A stretch of 64,000 bases of DNA, taken from Ferrimonas sp. YFM. Lineage in GTDB: Bacteria > Pseudomonadota > Gammaproteobacteria > Enterobacterales > Shewanellaceae. Below, piece by piece: positions 49,111 through 57,416 of this stretch; the first letter of the stretch is position 1; each line of letters starts with the position of its first letter. The notes below the pieces were generated by a model, which saw only the letters and a program-made list of their open reading frames with translations, was not told the origin of the DNA and made no database searches. The position numbers and the translations under genes are program-made. The stretch spans positions 3,520,839 to 3,584,838 of the forward strand of contig NZ_AP027368.1 in NCBI RefSeq assembly GCF_030296015.1, written 5' to 3'.

Positions 49111-50319
49111 ATGAAAACAGCAATGAAAACTCTGGTAATCGCCATCGCTTCCGCCACCGCTTTCTCTTCTTCTGCCTTCGTAAGCCATGCCGAAAATGGT
49201 GCCCAGGCCAGTCCTCAAATTGCTGGCTCTATTCCATGGATTAAGCTTGCTGAAAAACAAACCGCTGGCTCCATCCCATGGATCAAACTGTCCGAGCAGC
49301 AGACCGCCGGCTCCATCCCTTGGATCAAACTGTCCGAGCAGCAAACTGCCGGCTCTATCCCTTGGATCAAGCTCTCCGAGCAGCAGACCGCCGGCTCCAT
49401 CCCTTGGATCAAACTGTCCGAGCAGCAAACTGCCGGCTCTATCCCATGGATTAAGCTCTCCGAGCAGCAGACCGCCGGCTCCATCCCTTGGATCAAACTC
49501 TCCGAACAGCAGACCGCCGGTTCTATCCCATGGATTAAGCTTTTCGAGCAGCAGACCGCCGGTTCTATCCCATGGATCAAGCGCTCCGAGCAGCAGACCG
49601 CCGGCTCCATCCCATGGATTAAGCTCTCCGAGCAGCAGACCGCCGGCTCCATCCCATGGATTAAGCTCTCCGAGCAGCAGACCGCCGGTTCTATTCCTTG
49701 GATCAAACTGTCCGAGCAGCAGGTAGCAGGCTCCATCCCATGGATCAAGCTGTCCGAACAGCAGACCGCCGGTTCCATCCCATGGATTAAGCTCTCCGAG
49801 CAGCAGGTGGCTGGCTCCATCCCATGGATCAAGCTCTCCGAACAGCAGACCGCCGGTTCTATTCCATGGATCAAGCTGTCCGAGCAGCAGGTAGCAGGCT
49901 CCATCCCATGGATCAAACTGTCCGAGCAGCAGACCGCCGGTTCTATTCCATGGATCAAACTGTCCGAGCAGCAGGTAGCAGGCTCCATCCCATGGATCAA
50001 ACTGTCCGAGCAGCAAGTAGCAGGTTCCATCCCATGGATCAAACTGTCCGAGCAGCAGGTAGCCGGCTCCATCCCATGGATCAAGCTCTCCGAGCAGCAG
50101 ACCGCCGGTTCTATCCCATGGATCAAACTGTCTGAGCAGCAGGTGGCAGGCTCCATCCCATGGATCAAACTGTCCGAGCAGCAGGTGGCCGGTTCTATCC
50201 CATGGATCAAGCTGTCCGAGCAGCAGGTGGCAGGCTCCATCCCATGGATCAAACTGTCCGAGCAGCAAACCGCCGGTTCTATCCCATGGATCAAACTGTC
50301 CGAGCAGCAGACCGCCTAA
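49111..50319 (+). CDS. Exported tandem-repeat protein: 26 copies of a 14-residue unit (402 aa), family not recognised
   Basis: Residues 1-27 are a Sec signal peptide (MKTAMKTLVIAIASATAFSS, cleavage likely after SHA). After a 10-residue linker (ENGAQASPQI) the whole protein is 26 uninterrupted copies of AGSIPWIKLSEQQT or the Val-ending form, plus one final Ala. Each copy has one Trp, one Pro, one Lys, one Glu and no Cys. Only four non-T/V deviations exist: Ala and Lys in copy 1, Phe in copy 8, Arg in copy 9. There is no C-terminal anchor, sortase, autotransporter or type I secretion signal. Alternating hydrophobic residues in SIPWIKL suggest a short strand and a polar turn, so a solenoid or fibre is possible; a precursor of many identical peptides is an alternative. 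Control appears to be by sigma-54 and a leader hairpin. Function unknown. Confidence 0.85.
   Translation: MKTAMKTLVIAIASATAFSSSAFVSHAENGAQASPQIAGSIPWIKLAEKQTAGSIPWIKLSEQQTAGSIPWIKLSEQQTAGSIPWIKLSEQQTAGSIPWIKLSEQQTAGSIPWIKLSEQQTAGSIPWIKLSEQQTAGSIPWIKLFEQQTAGSIPWIKRSEQQTAGSIPWIKLSEQQTAGSIPWIKLSEQQTAGSIPWIKLSEQQVAGSIPWIKLSEQQTAGSIPWIKLSEQQVAGSIPWIKLSEQQTAGSIPWIKLSEQQVAGSIPWIKLSEQQTAGSIPWIKLSEQQVAGSIPWIKLSEQQVAGSIPWIKLSEQQVAGSIPWIKLSEQQTAGSIPWIKLSEQQVAGSIPWIKLSEQQVAGSIPWIKLSEQQVAGSIPWIKLSEQQTAGSIPWIKLSEQQTA
49222..50313 (+). repeat. 26 x 42-bp in-frame tandem repeat
   Basis: 26 consecutive 42-bp units encode the 14-residue repeat. Units differ mostly at synonymous positions (GGC/GGT, TCC/TCT, ATC/ATT, CCA/CCT, AAA/AAG, CTG/CTC, GAG/GAA, CAG/CAA). 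The last codon is Thr in copies 1-11, 13, 15, 17, 21, 25 and 26 and Val in 12, 14, 16, 18-20 and 22-24. Most units contain CCATGG. Confidence 0.97.
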
Positions 50320-50358
50320 CTCAACCAATCAGAATATTCACCCTGACAGAGGAGCAGT

Positions 50359-50475
50359 ATGATGATCAAAATGGTAATCACACTTCTGAGGGACTCACTG
50401 GTTCGCAAACCTCGTAAGCGAATCAAAGCTGAATTGGATATCAGAGAAGTACCGGCAGGAAGCTGGTGGTCCTAA
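50359..50475 (+). CDS. Small basic peptide, 38 aa, co-directional with the repeat protein
   Basis: ATG 50359 lies 5 nt after GAGGAG, a strong ribosome binding site, 39 nt after the repeat-protein stop. The product starts hydrophobic (MMIKMVITLLRDSL), has a very basic middle (VRKPRKRIKAE) and ends DIREVPAGSWWS. The tail AGSWW resembles AGSIPW of the repeat. It shares the transcript with the repeat gene, and a terminator follows 21 nt after the stop. It could be a partner, a chaperone-like peptide or a regulator; no homologue is recognised. Confidence 0.6.
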   Translation: MMIKMVITLLRDSLVRKPRKRIKAELDIREVPAGSWWS

Positions 50476-50496
50476 AGACCGACGCACAGAATAAGT

Positions 50497-50521
50497 AAAG
50501 GAGCCAATGGCTCCTTTACTT
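50497..50521. terminator. Bidirectional terminator after the repeat-protein operon
   Basis: AAAGGAGCC-AAT-GGCTCCTTT, a perfect 9-bp stem with a 3-nt loop; T-rich sequence on both sides. The stop codon of the convergent 65-aa gene lies in its right arm. Confidence 0.75.
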
Positions 50522-50713
50522 TATGTTCCACAGCACATCACCCTGCTGAAGCGAACGGCGAAATGCCAGGTTGGCGTGAACCCTAAACAGGGGCCACAAC
50601 ATGGGACCGACGAAGAAGCCGGCAATTCCCCACCTTTTAGGGGACAGGCCACTTTTCAAGGCTTCCGCATAGAAGAAGGCCGAGCTGGCACACATCAGCA
50701 GTAACCACAACAT
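50516..50713 (-). CDS. Small membrane protein of unknown function (65 aa)
   Basis: MLWLLLMCASSAFFYAEALK forms one hydrophobic helix and GIAGFFVGPMLWPLFRV a second, followed by a polar tail. ATG 50713 is the most natural start; two GTG codons 3-4 codons upstream are alternatives. The Shine-Dalgarno is weak. Composition and the two clean helices suggest a real gene. Confidence 0.55.
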   Translation of the reverse strand: MLWLLLMCASSAFFYAEALKSGLSPKRWGIAGFFVGPMLWPLFRVHANLAFRRSLQQGDVLWNIK

Positions 50714-50773
50714 ACTACGCACCACGAAATTACAGGGCTGGCCATTATATAGTCAGCCAGATGAGCAGCCAAT

Positions 50774-50800
50774 AAAAAAGGCAGCCAGGGCTGCCTTTTT
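50774..50800 (-). terminator. Rho-independent terminator of fadJ
   Basis: AAAAAGGCAGC-CAGG-GCTGCCTTTTT stem just past the fadJ stop. Confidence 0.88.
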
Positions 50801-50816
50801 CAATCTATACCCTTTA

Positions 50817-52940
50817 TCAGGAATAGAAGCGCTCATCAGCAGCGGCCATGGACAGCAGGCGCTCACAGGGCGCAAAGCGGTCACCGAAGCGCGCCTCATA
50901 GCCTTTAAGAAGGTCCACCAAGCGTGCAGGCCCAAGGCTGTCGATGTAACGGAACGGGCCTCCCAGGAAGGGGGGGAAGCCAATGCCAAAGATGGCACCA
51001 ATGTCGCCGTCTCGGGCACTGGCGATGATCCCTTCATCCAGGCAGCGGACCGCTTCATTCAGCATCTGTACGACGCAACGTTCCGCCAGCTCTGAGTCCG
51101 ACAATCTTCCGTCAGGGGTAACACCAAGAACCTTGTAAACGCTTTCATCGACTGGTTTTTTGCCCTTTTTCTTGGCATCAAACTTATAAAAACCCTTAGC
51201 GTTCTTCCGGCCTTTGCGGCCATCCGCCAAAAGTTTGGCGAAAGCTGGGGGGGAAGCGAACCGCGATCCCAGTTCCGCCTCCAGAATCGGCGAAATTTTG
51301 GCGCCCACATCAATGCCGACTTCATCCAAAAGTGTAACTGGACCCACAGGAAAACCGAATTTAACCAGTGCTTTATCAAGTTTATCTATGGGTTCACCTT
51401 CTAAAACAAGGTTTGCGGCCTCATTCATATAGGGGGCTAAAATGCGATTTACATAGAACCCAGCGCAATCTTGAACCACAATGGGTGTTTTCCCCTGTTT
51501 CTTCGCAAAGGCCACCGTAGTGGCAATGGTTTCAGAGGAGGTGCCTTTGTGAGCAATCACCTCCACCAGAGGCATCTTCTCAACCGGTGAGAAGTAGTGC
51601 AGACCGATCACCTTATCGGGTCGGCTGGCAGCTTCGGCGATCTGGCCGATGGGCAAGGAGGAGGTGTTTGACGCAAAGATGGTCTCGTCACCGCAGTGCT
51701 GTTCAACATCCTTAACCATCTGATGTTTAAGATTAAGGTCTTCAAACACCGCTTCGACAACCATGTCCACATCCTTCACGCCGGAGTAATCAACGGTCCC
51801 GGTCATCATGTTCATGGTCTTGTCACGATCTGCGGCAGTGAGATGACGTCGCTTCACCTTTTTGTCCAGCTGTTTCCAGGTGGAAGCCAGGGCAGCGCTG
51901 ATCCCCTGGTGACCAATATCCTTGATGCGCACAGGAACCTTGGCCTTGACCGCGGTTACATTGGCGATACCACCGCCCATCAAGCCGCCACCAAGGACCA
52001 TGGCTTTGTGAACCTTGGACGGTTTGACCTCACCTGCGCCGGTCTCCTTCTTCATCTCTGTGGTGGCAAAGAAGATGGAGCGCAGTGCGGCAGACTCCGG
52101 AGACATCACCAGATCGGCAAAGTGACTCGCCTCCATCTTGAGCCCCTCTTCCAGGTTGCCGGTGGAGGCTTTAACACACTCGATGATCTTGGCCGGGGCC
52201 GGGTAATTGCCCTGGGTCTTCTTCATTACCGTCTTCAGGGCCTGGTCGTAGATGACGTTACGCCCCATCGGGGTCATCTCCAGGACCTTCTCGATGCCTT
52301 TGAGTCTGGGCTTGGTGGACTTACGCTTGCCCTTACTCACCCACTTCTTGGCCGCTTCCAGCAGTACTGTATTGGGCACCATCTCATCTGCGACACCGAG
52401 TTTGACCGCCTGCTTAGGGCGCAGCTGCTTTCCGGTGAGCATCATATCCAGAGACTTGGCGATGCCCACCAGCTTGGGCAGGCGCTGAGTCCCGCCACCG
52501 CCTGGCAGGATGCCCAGCTGTACTTCCGGTAGACCCAATACCGTTTTTGGACTGTTGCTGATCACCCGATAATCGCAGGCCAGGGCCAGCTCCAGGCCTC
52601 CGCCCAGGCAGGGCCCATTGATGGCCGCCACCACAGGCACGCTCAGTGCCGCCAACTCATTAAGGAGCTTGTGACCATCACGCGAAAGCTTATAGACATC
52701 TTCCCTGGTTTCACAGGCGGCCAGCATATTGATGTCAGCACCGGCGATAAAGGAGTCGGGTTTGCCTGAAGTGAAGACCACACCGGACAAGTCGCTTTGA
52801 CTGCCCAGGAAATCCAGAATATGACGAACCTCTTCACCAAACTCGCTGCGCAGCGTGTTCATGGTTTCACCAGGAACATCCATGGTGATCACGGCGATCT
52901 TGTCGTCGCCCACCACTACCTGAAAGCTGTTAGTCTTCAT
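50817..52940 (-). CDS. fadJ: Fatty acid oxidation complex subunit alpha FadJ
   Basis: Multifunctional enoyl-CoA hydratase / 3-hydroxyacyl-CoA dehydrogenase of beta-oxidation. 707 aa. The crotonase half contains FIAGADINM and NGPCLGGGLELALACDYR; the dehydrogenase half has NAD-binding VLGGGLMGGGIA and the HYFSPVEKMPLVEVI segment. The length and the partner FadI point to FadJ rather than FadB. Shares one base with the fadI stop (TAATG). Confidence 0.95.
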   Translation of the reverse strand: MKTNSFQVVVGDDKIAVITMDVPGETMNTLRSEFGEEVRHILDFLGSQSDLSGVVFTSGKPDSFIAGADINMLAACETREDVYKLSRDGHKLLNELAALSVPVVAAINGPCLGGGLELALACDYRVISNSPKTVLGLPEVQLGILPGGGGTQRLPKLVGIAKSLDMMLTGKQLRPKQAVKLGVADEMVPNTVLLEAAKKWVSKGKRKSTKPRLKGIEKVLEMTPMGRNVIYDQALKTVMKKTQGNYPAPAKIIECVKASTGNLEEGLKMEASHFADLVMSPESAALRSIFFATTEMKKETGAGEVKPSKVHKAMVLGGGLMGGGIANVTAVKAKVPVRIKDIGHQGISAALASTWKQLDKKVKRRHLTAADRDKTMNMMTGTVDYSGVKDVDMVVEAVFEDLNLKHQMVKDVEQHCGDETIFASNTSSLPIGQIAEAASRPDKVIGLHYFSPVEKMPLVEVIAHKGTSSETIATTVAFAKKQGKTPIVVQDCAGFYVNRILAPYMNEAANLVLEGEPIDKLDKALVKFGFPVGPVTLLDEVGIDVGAKISPILEAELGSRFASPPAFAKLLADGRKGRKNAKGFYKFDAKKKGKKPVDESVYKVLGVTPDGRLSDSELAERCVVQMLNEAVRCLDEGIIASARDGDIGAIFGIGFPPFLGGPFRYIDSLGPARLVDLLKGYEARFGDRFAPCERLLSMAAADERFYS

Positions 52941-54250
52941 TATTCCACCTCCAGAATCATGGCAGCACCCAGGCCACCGGCGGCGCAGGCCGTAGTCAGT
53001 CCAATGCCGCCTCCGCGGCGCTTAAGCTCGTTACACATCTGAGTGATCAACCGGCCTCCGGTGGCGGCAAAGGGGTGGCCATAGGCCAGCGAGCCTCCCA
53101 TCACATTGAACTTGGCCATATCGATTTCACCTATGGCATCGCTGCGACCCAGCTTCTCCGCGGCAAATTTCTTGGACTCGAACATCTTCATATTGGCCAG
53201 AGCCTGGGCAGCAAAGGCCTCATGCATCTCAATCAGGTCCAGATCCGCCAGGGTCATGCCCGCTCTGTCCAGGGCAAGGGGGGTGGCATAGGAGGGCCCC
53301 ATCAGCATGTCATCCCAGACATCGATAGCCGCAAAGCCCCAGCTGCGGATGTATCCGATGGGGTTGTAGCCCAGGGCCTTGGCTTTGGACTCGGGCATCA
53401 GGATCAGCGCGGAGGCGCCGTCGGTCAGAGGCGTGGAATTCGCAGCTGTTACCGAACCATGCTTCTTGTCGAACACAGGCTTCAGTTTGGCCAGTTTTTC
53501 AGCCTGAATATCGGCGCGAATGTTGTTGTCCTCACTGATGAAGCTCTTGTAGGGCGGTACGTGACAGGTCATCACCTCATTGGCCAGGTTGCCCGCTTTC
53601 CAATTCTCAGACGCCAACTGGTGAGAGCGCACAGCCATGGCATCCTGATCGGCGCGGCTGATGCTGTGGGTCTTCGCCATCTGCTCTGCGGTCTGCCCCA
53701 TGGAAATGCCTGTAGAATACTCAGCAACGGCAGGCGGCACAGGAGCCAGGTCTTTGATACTCAGACGCTTGAAAATCTTCAGGCGATCGCCCAGGCTGCG
53801 AGCCTTAGTCAGATCCACCAGGGCCCGAGCCAGTTTGGTGGACACGGTAATGGGCAGCACTGAGCTGGAGTCTGAACCTCCTGCAATGCCCACCTCCGCG
53901 GTGCCGGCCAGAATCGACTCAGCCACGTTCACTGTGGACTGGAATGATGTCGCGCAGGCCCGGGTGACACTGTAGGCATCGGTATGGACGTTCATGCCCG
54001 TGCCCAACACGATTTCGCGGGCAATATTGGGTGCCTTGGGCATCTGAATTACCTGCCCATACACCACCTGATCCACCAGCTTGGGATCCAGGTCATTGCG
54101 GGAAAGCAGTTCAGCCACCACCATCTTGCCCATATCCAGGGCTGAAACCCCGTGAAAAGCCGTGGCTTGACGAGCAAAGGGCGTCCTCAATCCCGCCACA
54201 ATCGCAATCCGGTCACCGTTACGGGTTTTGACCTCTTGTCTTGTTGTCAT
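52940..54250 (-). CDS. fadI: 3-ketoacyl-CoA thiolase FadI
   Basis: Thiolytic last step of beta-oxidation, partner of FadJ. 436 aa. Catalytic Cys in [10 protein letters not shown], His in [11 protein letters not shown], and the second Cys in [17 protein letters not shown] 54250 preceded by GGATAAAGG. First gene of the fadIJ operon, with a FadR-like operator 53 bp upstream. Confidence 0.96.
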   Translation of the reverse strand: MTTRQEVKTRNGDRIAIVAGLRTPFARQATAFHGVSALDMGKMVVAELLSRNDLDPKLVDQVVYGQVIQMPKAPNIAREIVLGTGMNVHTDAYSVTRACATSFQSTVNVAESILAGTAEVGIAGGSDSSSVLPITVSTKLARALVDLTKARSLGDRLKIFKRLSIKDLAPVPPAVAEYSTGISMGQTAEQMAKTHSISRADQDAMAVRSHQLASENWKAGNLANEVMTCHVPPYKSFISEDNNIRADIQAEKLAKLKPVFDKKHGSVTAANSTPLTDGASALILMPESKAKALGYNPIGYIRSWGFAAIDVWDDMLMGPSYATPLALDRAGMTLADLDLIEMHEAFAAQALANMKMFESKKFAAEKLGRSDAIGEIDMAKFNVMGGSLAYGHPFAATGGRLITQMCNELKRRGGGIGLTTACAAGGLGAAMILEVE

Positions 54251-54302
54251 CCTTTATCCTCTCGATCTACCCAAAGTGCTCCGCCCATCAGCCTCTCCGA
54301 GG

Positions 54303-54319
54303 CAAGGTCGGACCAGTAA
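54303..54319. promoter_or_regulatory. FadR-like operator upstream of fadIJ
   Basis: On the minus strand TTACTGGTCCGACCTTG, very close to the E. coli-type FadR site with core TGGTCCGACC. It lies about 53-69 bp upstream of the fadI start, as expected for fatty-acid-responsive repression. Confidence 0.65.
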
Positions 54320-54588
54320 AGTGTGATCTGATTCTAACTTTTCGTGGCGAAGTTTCAAACAAACATATTGAATAAAAGCTCTAACCAGATGAATGCACTG
54401 ATAAAAAGGTACTTATGTCCACCATTGGAGAGGCTATGTGGACAAAGATCAATGAAATTGTGTTTGATTTTCAGTTGCTCAGAAAACACTGTCGTCTCTT
54501 TATCAACCGAAGGCCGCTGTCCTTCGTATAGATAGAACCCTTAATGTTGCGAAAATAGGCACACGGTTCAGAAAATTCGAAATAGTAC

Positions 54589-54616
54589 TTGAGCTCTTCG
54601 CTCAGTTCGCTATAGT
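54589..54616 (+). promoter_or_regulatory. Promoter of the tRNA-fMet/Asn cluster
   Basis: TTGAGC (54589-54594), a 16-bp spacer, and TATAGT (54611-54616), followed by a GC-rich stretch just before tRNA-fMet. Confidence 0.7.
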
Positions 54617-54629
54617 GCATGGCCTCGGA

Positions 54630-54706
<77 letters not shown>

Positions 54707-54760
54707 ACTCCTCTTAGAGGAGTAACCTCAGAGGTGAGGCAAAACACCTAACAATGCGAT

Positions 54761-54810
54761 TCCCCCTTAGTTCAGTCGGCTTGAAACCATGTGGACTGTT
54801 CCTAACAGGG
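54761..54810 (+). pseudogene. Truncated tRNA-Asn remnant 1
   Basis: The first 19 nt (TCCCCCTTAGTTCAGTCGG) are identical to the intact tRNA-Asn downstream; then the D-arm is disrupted, GTGGACTGTT of the anticodon arm is kept, and the sequence is lost at the anticodon loop. No T-arm or CCA. Confidence 0.8.
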
Positions 54811-54852
54811 ATGACAACCTCAGCGGTGAGGCGAAACACCGAAAAACTCGAT

Positions 54853-54928
54853 TCCCCCTTAGTTCAGTCGGTAGAACGGTGGACTGTTAATCCATATGTC
54901 GCTGGTTCAAGTCCAGCAGGGGGAGCCA
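54853..54928 (+). tRNA. tRNA-Asn (GTT), copy 1
   Basis: 76 nt with CCA; acceptor TCCCCCT pairs with AGGGGGA, anticodon loop CTGTTAA gives GTT. Confidence 0.97.
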
Positions 54929-54976
54929 CTTTATAGCCTTAACGAAACGACGAGTCGTTAACGCTGACAATTCGGA

Positions 54977-55053
<77 letters not shown>

Positions 55054-55091
55054 ATTTCTCTGGAGAGAGGGTAAACACTCAACAATACGAT

Positions 55092-55140
55092 TCCCCCTTA
55101 GTTCAGTCGGCTTGTAACCATGTGGACTGTTCTAACAGGG
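55092..55140 (+). pseudogene. Truncated tRNA-Asn remnant 2
   Basis: Same structure as remnant 1 with two small differences (TTGTAACC for TTGAAACC, and one C fewer before TAACAGGG), so it was duplicated together with the surrounding block. Confidence 0.8.
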
Positions 55141-55182
55141 ATGACAACCTCAGCGGTGAGGCAAAACACCTAACAATGCGAT

Positions 55183-55258
55183 TCCCCCTTAGTTCAGTCG
55201 GTAGAACGGTGGACTGTTAATCCATATGTCGCTGGTTCAAGTCCAGCAGGGGGAGCCA
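55183..55258 (+). tRNA. tRNA-Asn (GTT), copy 2
   Basis: Identical to copy 1; last gene of the cluster, followed by a terminator. Confidence 0.97.
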
Positions 55259-55265
55259 CACACAG

Positions 55266-55300
55266 AAGCCCTGCTCATTTGAGCGGGGCTTTTTTGTTTT
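55266..55300 (+). terminator. Terminator of the tRNA cluster
   Basis: AGCCCTGCTC-ATTT-GAGCGGGGCT stem (one G-T pair) and a T-run. Confidence 0.9.
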
Positions 55301-55527
55301 CGCAACCGCTGCAACTGGATATTCTTCCCCTTCCGATGTCAGGCACTTCGCCTATGGCCGGCCTAAAAGAAACTTTTTCCTTTCTGTACACTCATAATCC
55401 CCAACGATAATACGGAGATTAGTTCAGAGCGAGCCGACCAACCTCTCTCTCCTTCCTACCTTCTGCGCAATGCTCTCTGGAATGGACATACTGATTTTTA
55501 TACGATAGTTAACCTACATTTTTGTCG

Positions 55528-56496
55528 ATGGACCCTTCAATGCTGCTGGAAAGATTTGAACAGGCGAAGATCTACCTGAACCAGATGGTGATCGGACAAC
55601 AGGAACTGGTGGATGGACTGCTTATCGCACTGATTGCAGATGGCCACCTGTTGGTGGAGGGGCCTCCGGGATTGGCGAAGACCCGGGCGGTCAAAGCCCT
55701 GGCGGACAGCATTGAGGGTGACTTCCACCGGGTGCAGTTCACCCCGGATTTGCTGCCGGCGGATCTCACCGGCACCGACATCTTCAGACAAGAGACAGGC
55801 CAGTTCGAGTTTCAGGCCGGCCCTCTGTTCCACAACCTGCTGCTGGCCGATGAGATCAACCGCGCTCCAGCCAAGGTGCAATCGGCTCTGCTGGAGGCCA
55901 TGGCCGAAAATCAGATCACCGTAGGGAAAACCAGCTACCCCCTGCCAAAACTGTTTCTGGTACTGGCCACCCAGAACCCCATTGAGAACGAGGGCACCTA
56001 CCCATTGCCTGAGGCCCAACTGGACCGATTCCTGCTGCACCTCTCCCTGGATTACCCCGGCCCCGAAGTGGAGCGTCAGATTCTGGCGCTGAGTCGCCAG
56101 GAGGCGCTCTCCGAGCCGCCTAAGCCGCCCCAGCCCCTGACCCAGCAGGAGATTTTCAATGCACGCACTCAGGCGTTGGAACTCTATCTGGCACCCCAGC
56201 TAGAGGGCTATATGGTTCAGCTCATCGACGCCACCCGTTCGCCACAGAAATACGACGATGAACTGGCCCGCTACCTAGAGTGGGGCGTCAGCCCCCGAGC
56301 CACCATCGCCCTGGAGCGCTGCTCACGGGCCCGAGCCTGGCTCTCCGGCAGGGATTACGTCTCACCGGAAGATATCCAGGCTGTACTGCCCAATGTGCTG
56401 CGCCACAGGCTGCTTCTCAGCTATCAGGCAGAAGCGGAAGGGATCACGCCGGACGCCATCATCTCCCGCATCATTAAACAGGTGGCACTGGCCTGA
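55528..56496 (+). CDS. MoxR family AAA+ ATPase
   Basis: 322 aa chaperone-like ATPase. Walker A GPPGLAKTRA near residue 47, Walker B LLLADEINRAPAKVQ, sensor-1 region LATQNPIENEGTYPLPEAQLDRF. First gene of an operon with DUF58 and VWA-domain proteins, the usual MoxR partners for activating or assembling envelope or metal-dependent complexes. The start is ATG 55528; a further ATG four codons on is possible. The 227 bp between the tRNA terminator and this gene show no gene. Confidence 0.93.
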   Translation: MDPSMLLERFEQAKIYLNQMVIGQQELVDGLLIALIADGHLLVEGPPGLAKTRAVKALADSIEGDFHRVQFTPDLLPADLTGTDIFRQETGQFEFQAGPLFHNLLLADEINRAPAKVQSALLEAMAENQITVGKTSYPLPKLFLVLATQNPIENEGTYPLPEAQLDRFLLHLSLDYPGPEVERQILALSRQEALSEPPKPPQPLTQQEIFNARTQALELYLAPQLEGYMVQLIDATRSPQKYDDELARYLEWGVSPRATIALERCSRARAWLSGRDYVSPEDIQAVLPNVLRHRLLLSYQAEAEGITPDAIISRIIKQVALA

Positions 56497-57416
56497 TGCA
56501 CGCTTTGCCAACCCACGCCAATGGCGTCGACCTGACCCTGGAAGAGCTGCTGGTGTACCGAGGTCCGGCCTCTCGCCACAACCCCTTCCTGGGTCTGCCC
56601 AGGACGGGGCAGCGTGCCGGACAGAACCTCAGTGCCATCAAGGGCCGGGGGATGGAGTTTGATGAGGTGCGCCGTTATCAGAGCGGCGATGATGTGCGAA
56701 CCATCGACTGGCGGGTAACCGCCCGCACCGGTCACGCCCATACCAAGCTGTTTCGTGAGGAGCGAGAGCGTCCTGTCATGCTGTTTGTCGACCTGGGCCA
56801 GCGGCTGCATCTTGGCTCAGCCCTGTTGCTGCAATCTGTCCAGGCCGCACACCTCGCCGCCCTGGTTGGCTGGCAAAGCATCGCCGCCGGAGAGCGACTG
56901 GGAGGCATCATCTGTTGTGAGACCGCCCATCGCGAGCATAAACCCAGGGCAAGGCGCCAGGGGATAGCCCCTCTGCTCGACTCACTGGTCTCCATCCATA
57001 AGGAATCCGGCGCCGGCGACGACGGCTATCTGGATCAGGGAATACAGCGTCTGCGCCACCTGGCTCACCCCGGCGGCGTCATTCTGGTGATCTCCGACGG
57101 CCTCGGACTGACCTCGGCACACCTGGATATACTTGCGGACCTGGGTCGACACAGTGACATCAGGCTGTTTCAGGTCACGGACCCACTGGCCAATCGGCTT
57201 TGCGAACTGCCCAAGCAGCTCTCCGTCCCGGTTTGGCACCAGGGACGGCTGGCTCGCATGGACCATCAAGAGCGCCAGCGTTGGCAACAGCAGATGGAAC
57301 AACAACAGACCCATTTTATCCAGGGATGTCGACGTCGTGGCCTGACGCTCTCTCGGGTCGACTCCGCAAAACCCCTGACAGAACAACTGGACAGCATATG
57401 GAAGCCAATCCATTAG
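56496..57416 (+). CDS. DUF58 domain protein
   Basis: 306 aa. The DUF58 signature GDDVRTIDWRVTARTGHAHTK is around residues 65-85, after GRGMEFDEVRRYQSG. The fold resembles a VWA domain; the role is unknown but always linked to MoxR. Start overlaps the moxR stop (TGATG). Confidence 0.92.
   Translation: MHALPTHANGVDLTLEELLVYRGPASRHNPFLGLPRTGQRAGQNLSAIKGRGMEFDEVRRYQSGDDVRTIDWRVTARTGHAHTKLFREERERPVMLFVDLGQRLHLGSALLLQSVQAAHLAALVGWQSIAAGERLGGIICCETAHREHKPRARRQGIAPLLDSLVSIHKESGAGDDGYLDQGIQRLRHLAHPGGVILVISDGLGLTSAHLDILADLGRHSDIRLFQVTDPLANRLCELPKQLSVPVWHQGRLARMDHQERQRWQQQMEQQQTHFIQGCRRRGLTLSRVDSAKPLTEQLDSIWKPIH

Larger units (their letters stand above)
54251..54629. other. Intergenic region between divergent fadIJ and the tRNA cluster
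   Basis: 379 bp with no supported gene. It contains the FadR-like site at 54303-54319 and the tRNA promoter at 54589-54616; the rest is AT-rich. Confidence 0.6.

Noticed and set aside
49222-50313. CRISPR array
   Set aside because: Units are directly adjacent with no unique spacers, are translated in one frame, and no cas gene is nearby.
49087-50328. Long antisense frames (413 and 359 aa) and other repetitive frames over the repeat gene
   Set aside because: They arise because a 42-bp unit is divisible by three, so any frame lacking a stop in one unit stays open. The plus-strand frame has the signal peptide, Shine-Dalgarno, promoter and synonymous variation.
54344-54535. 63-aa plus-strand frame between fadI and the tRNA cluster
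   Set aside because: No ribosome binding site, unlike normal coding composition, no recognisable features.
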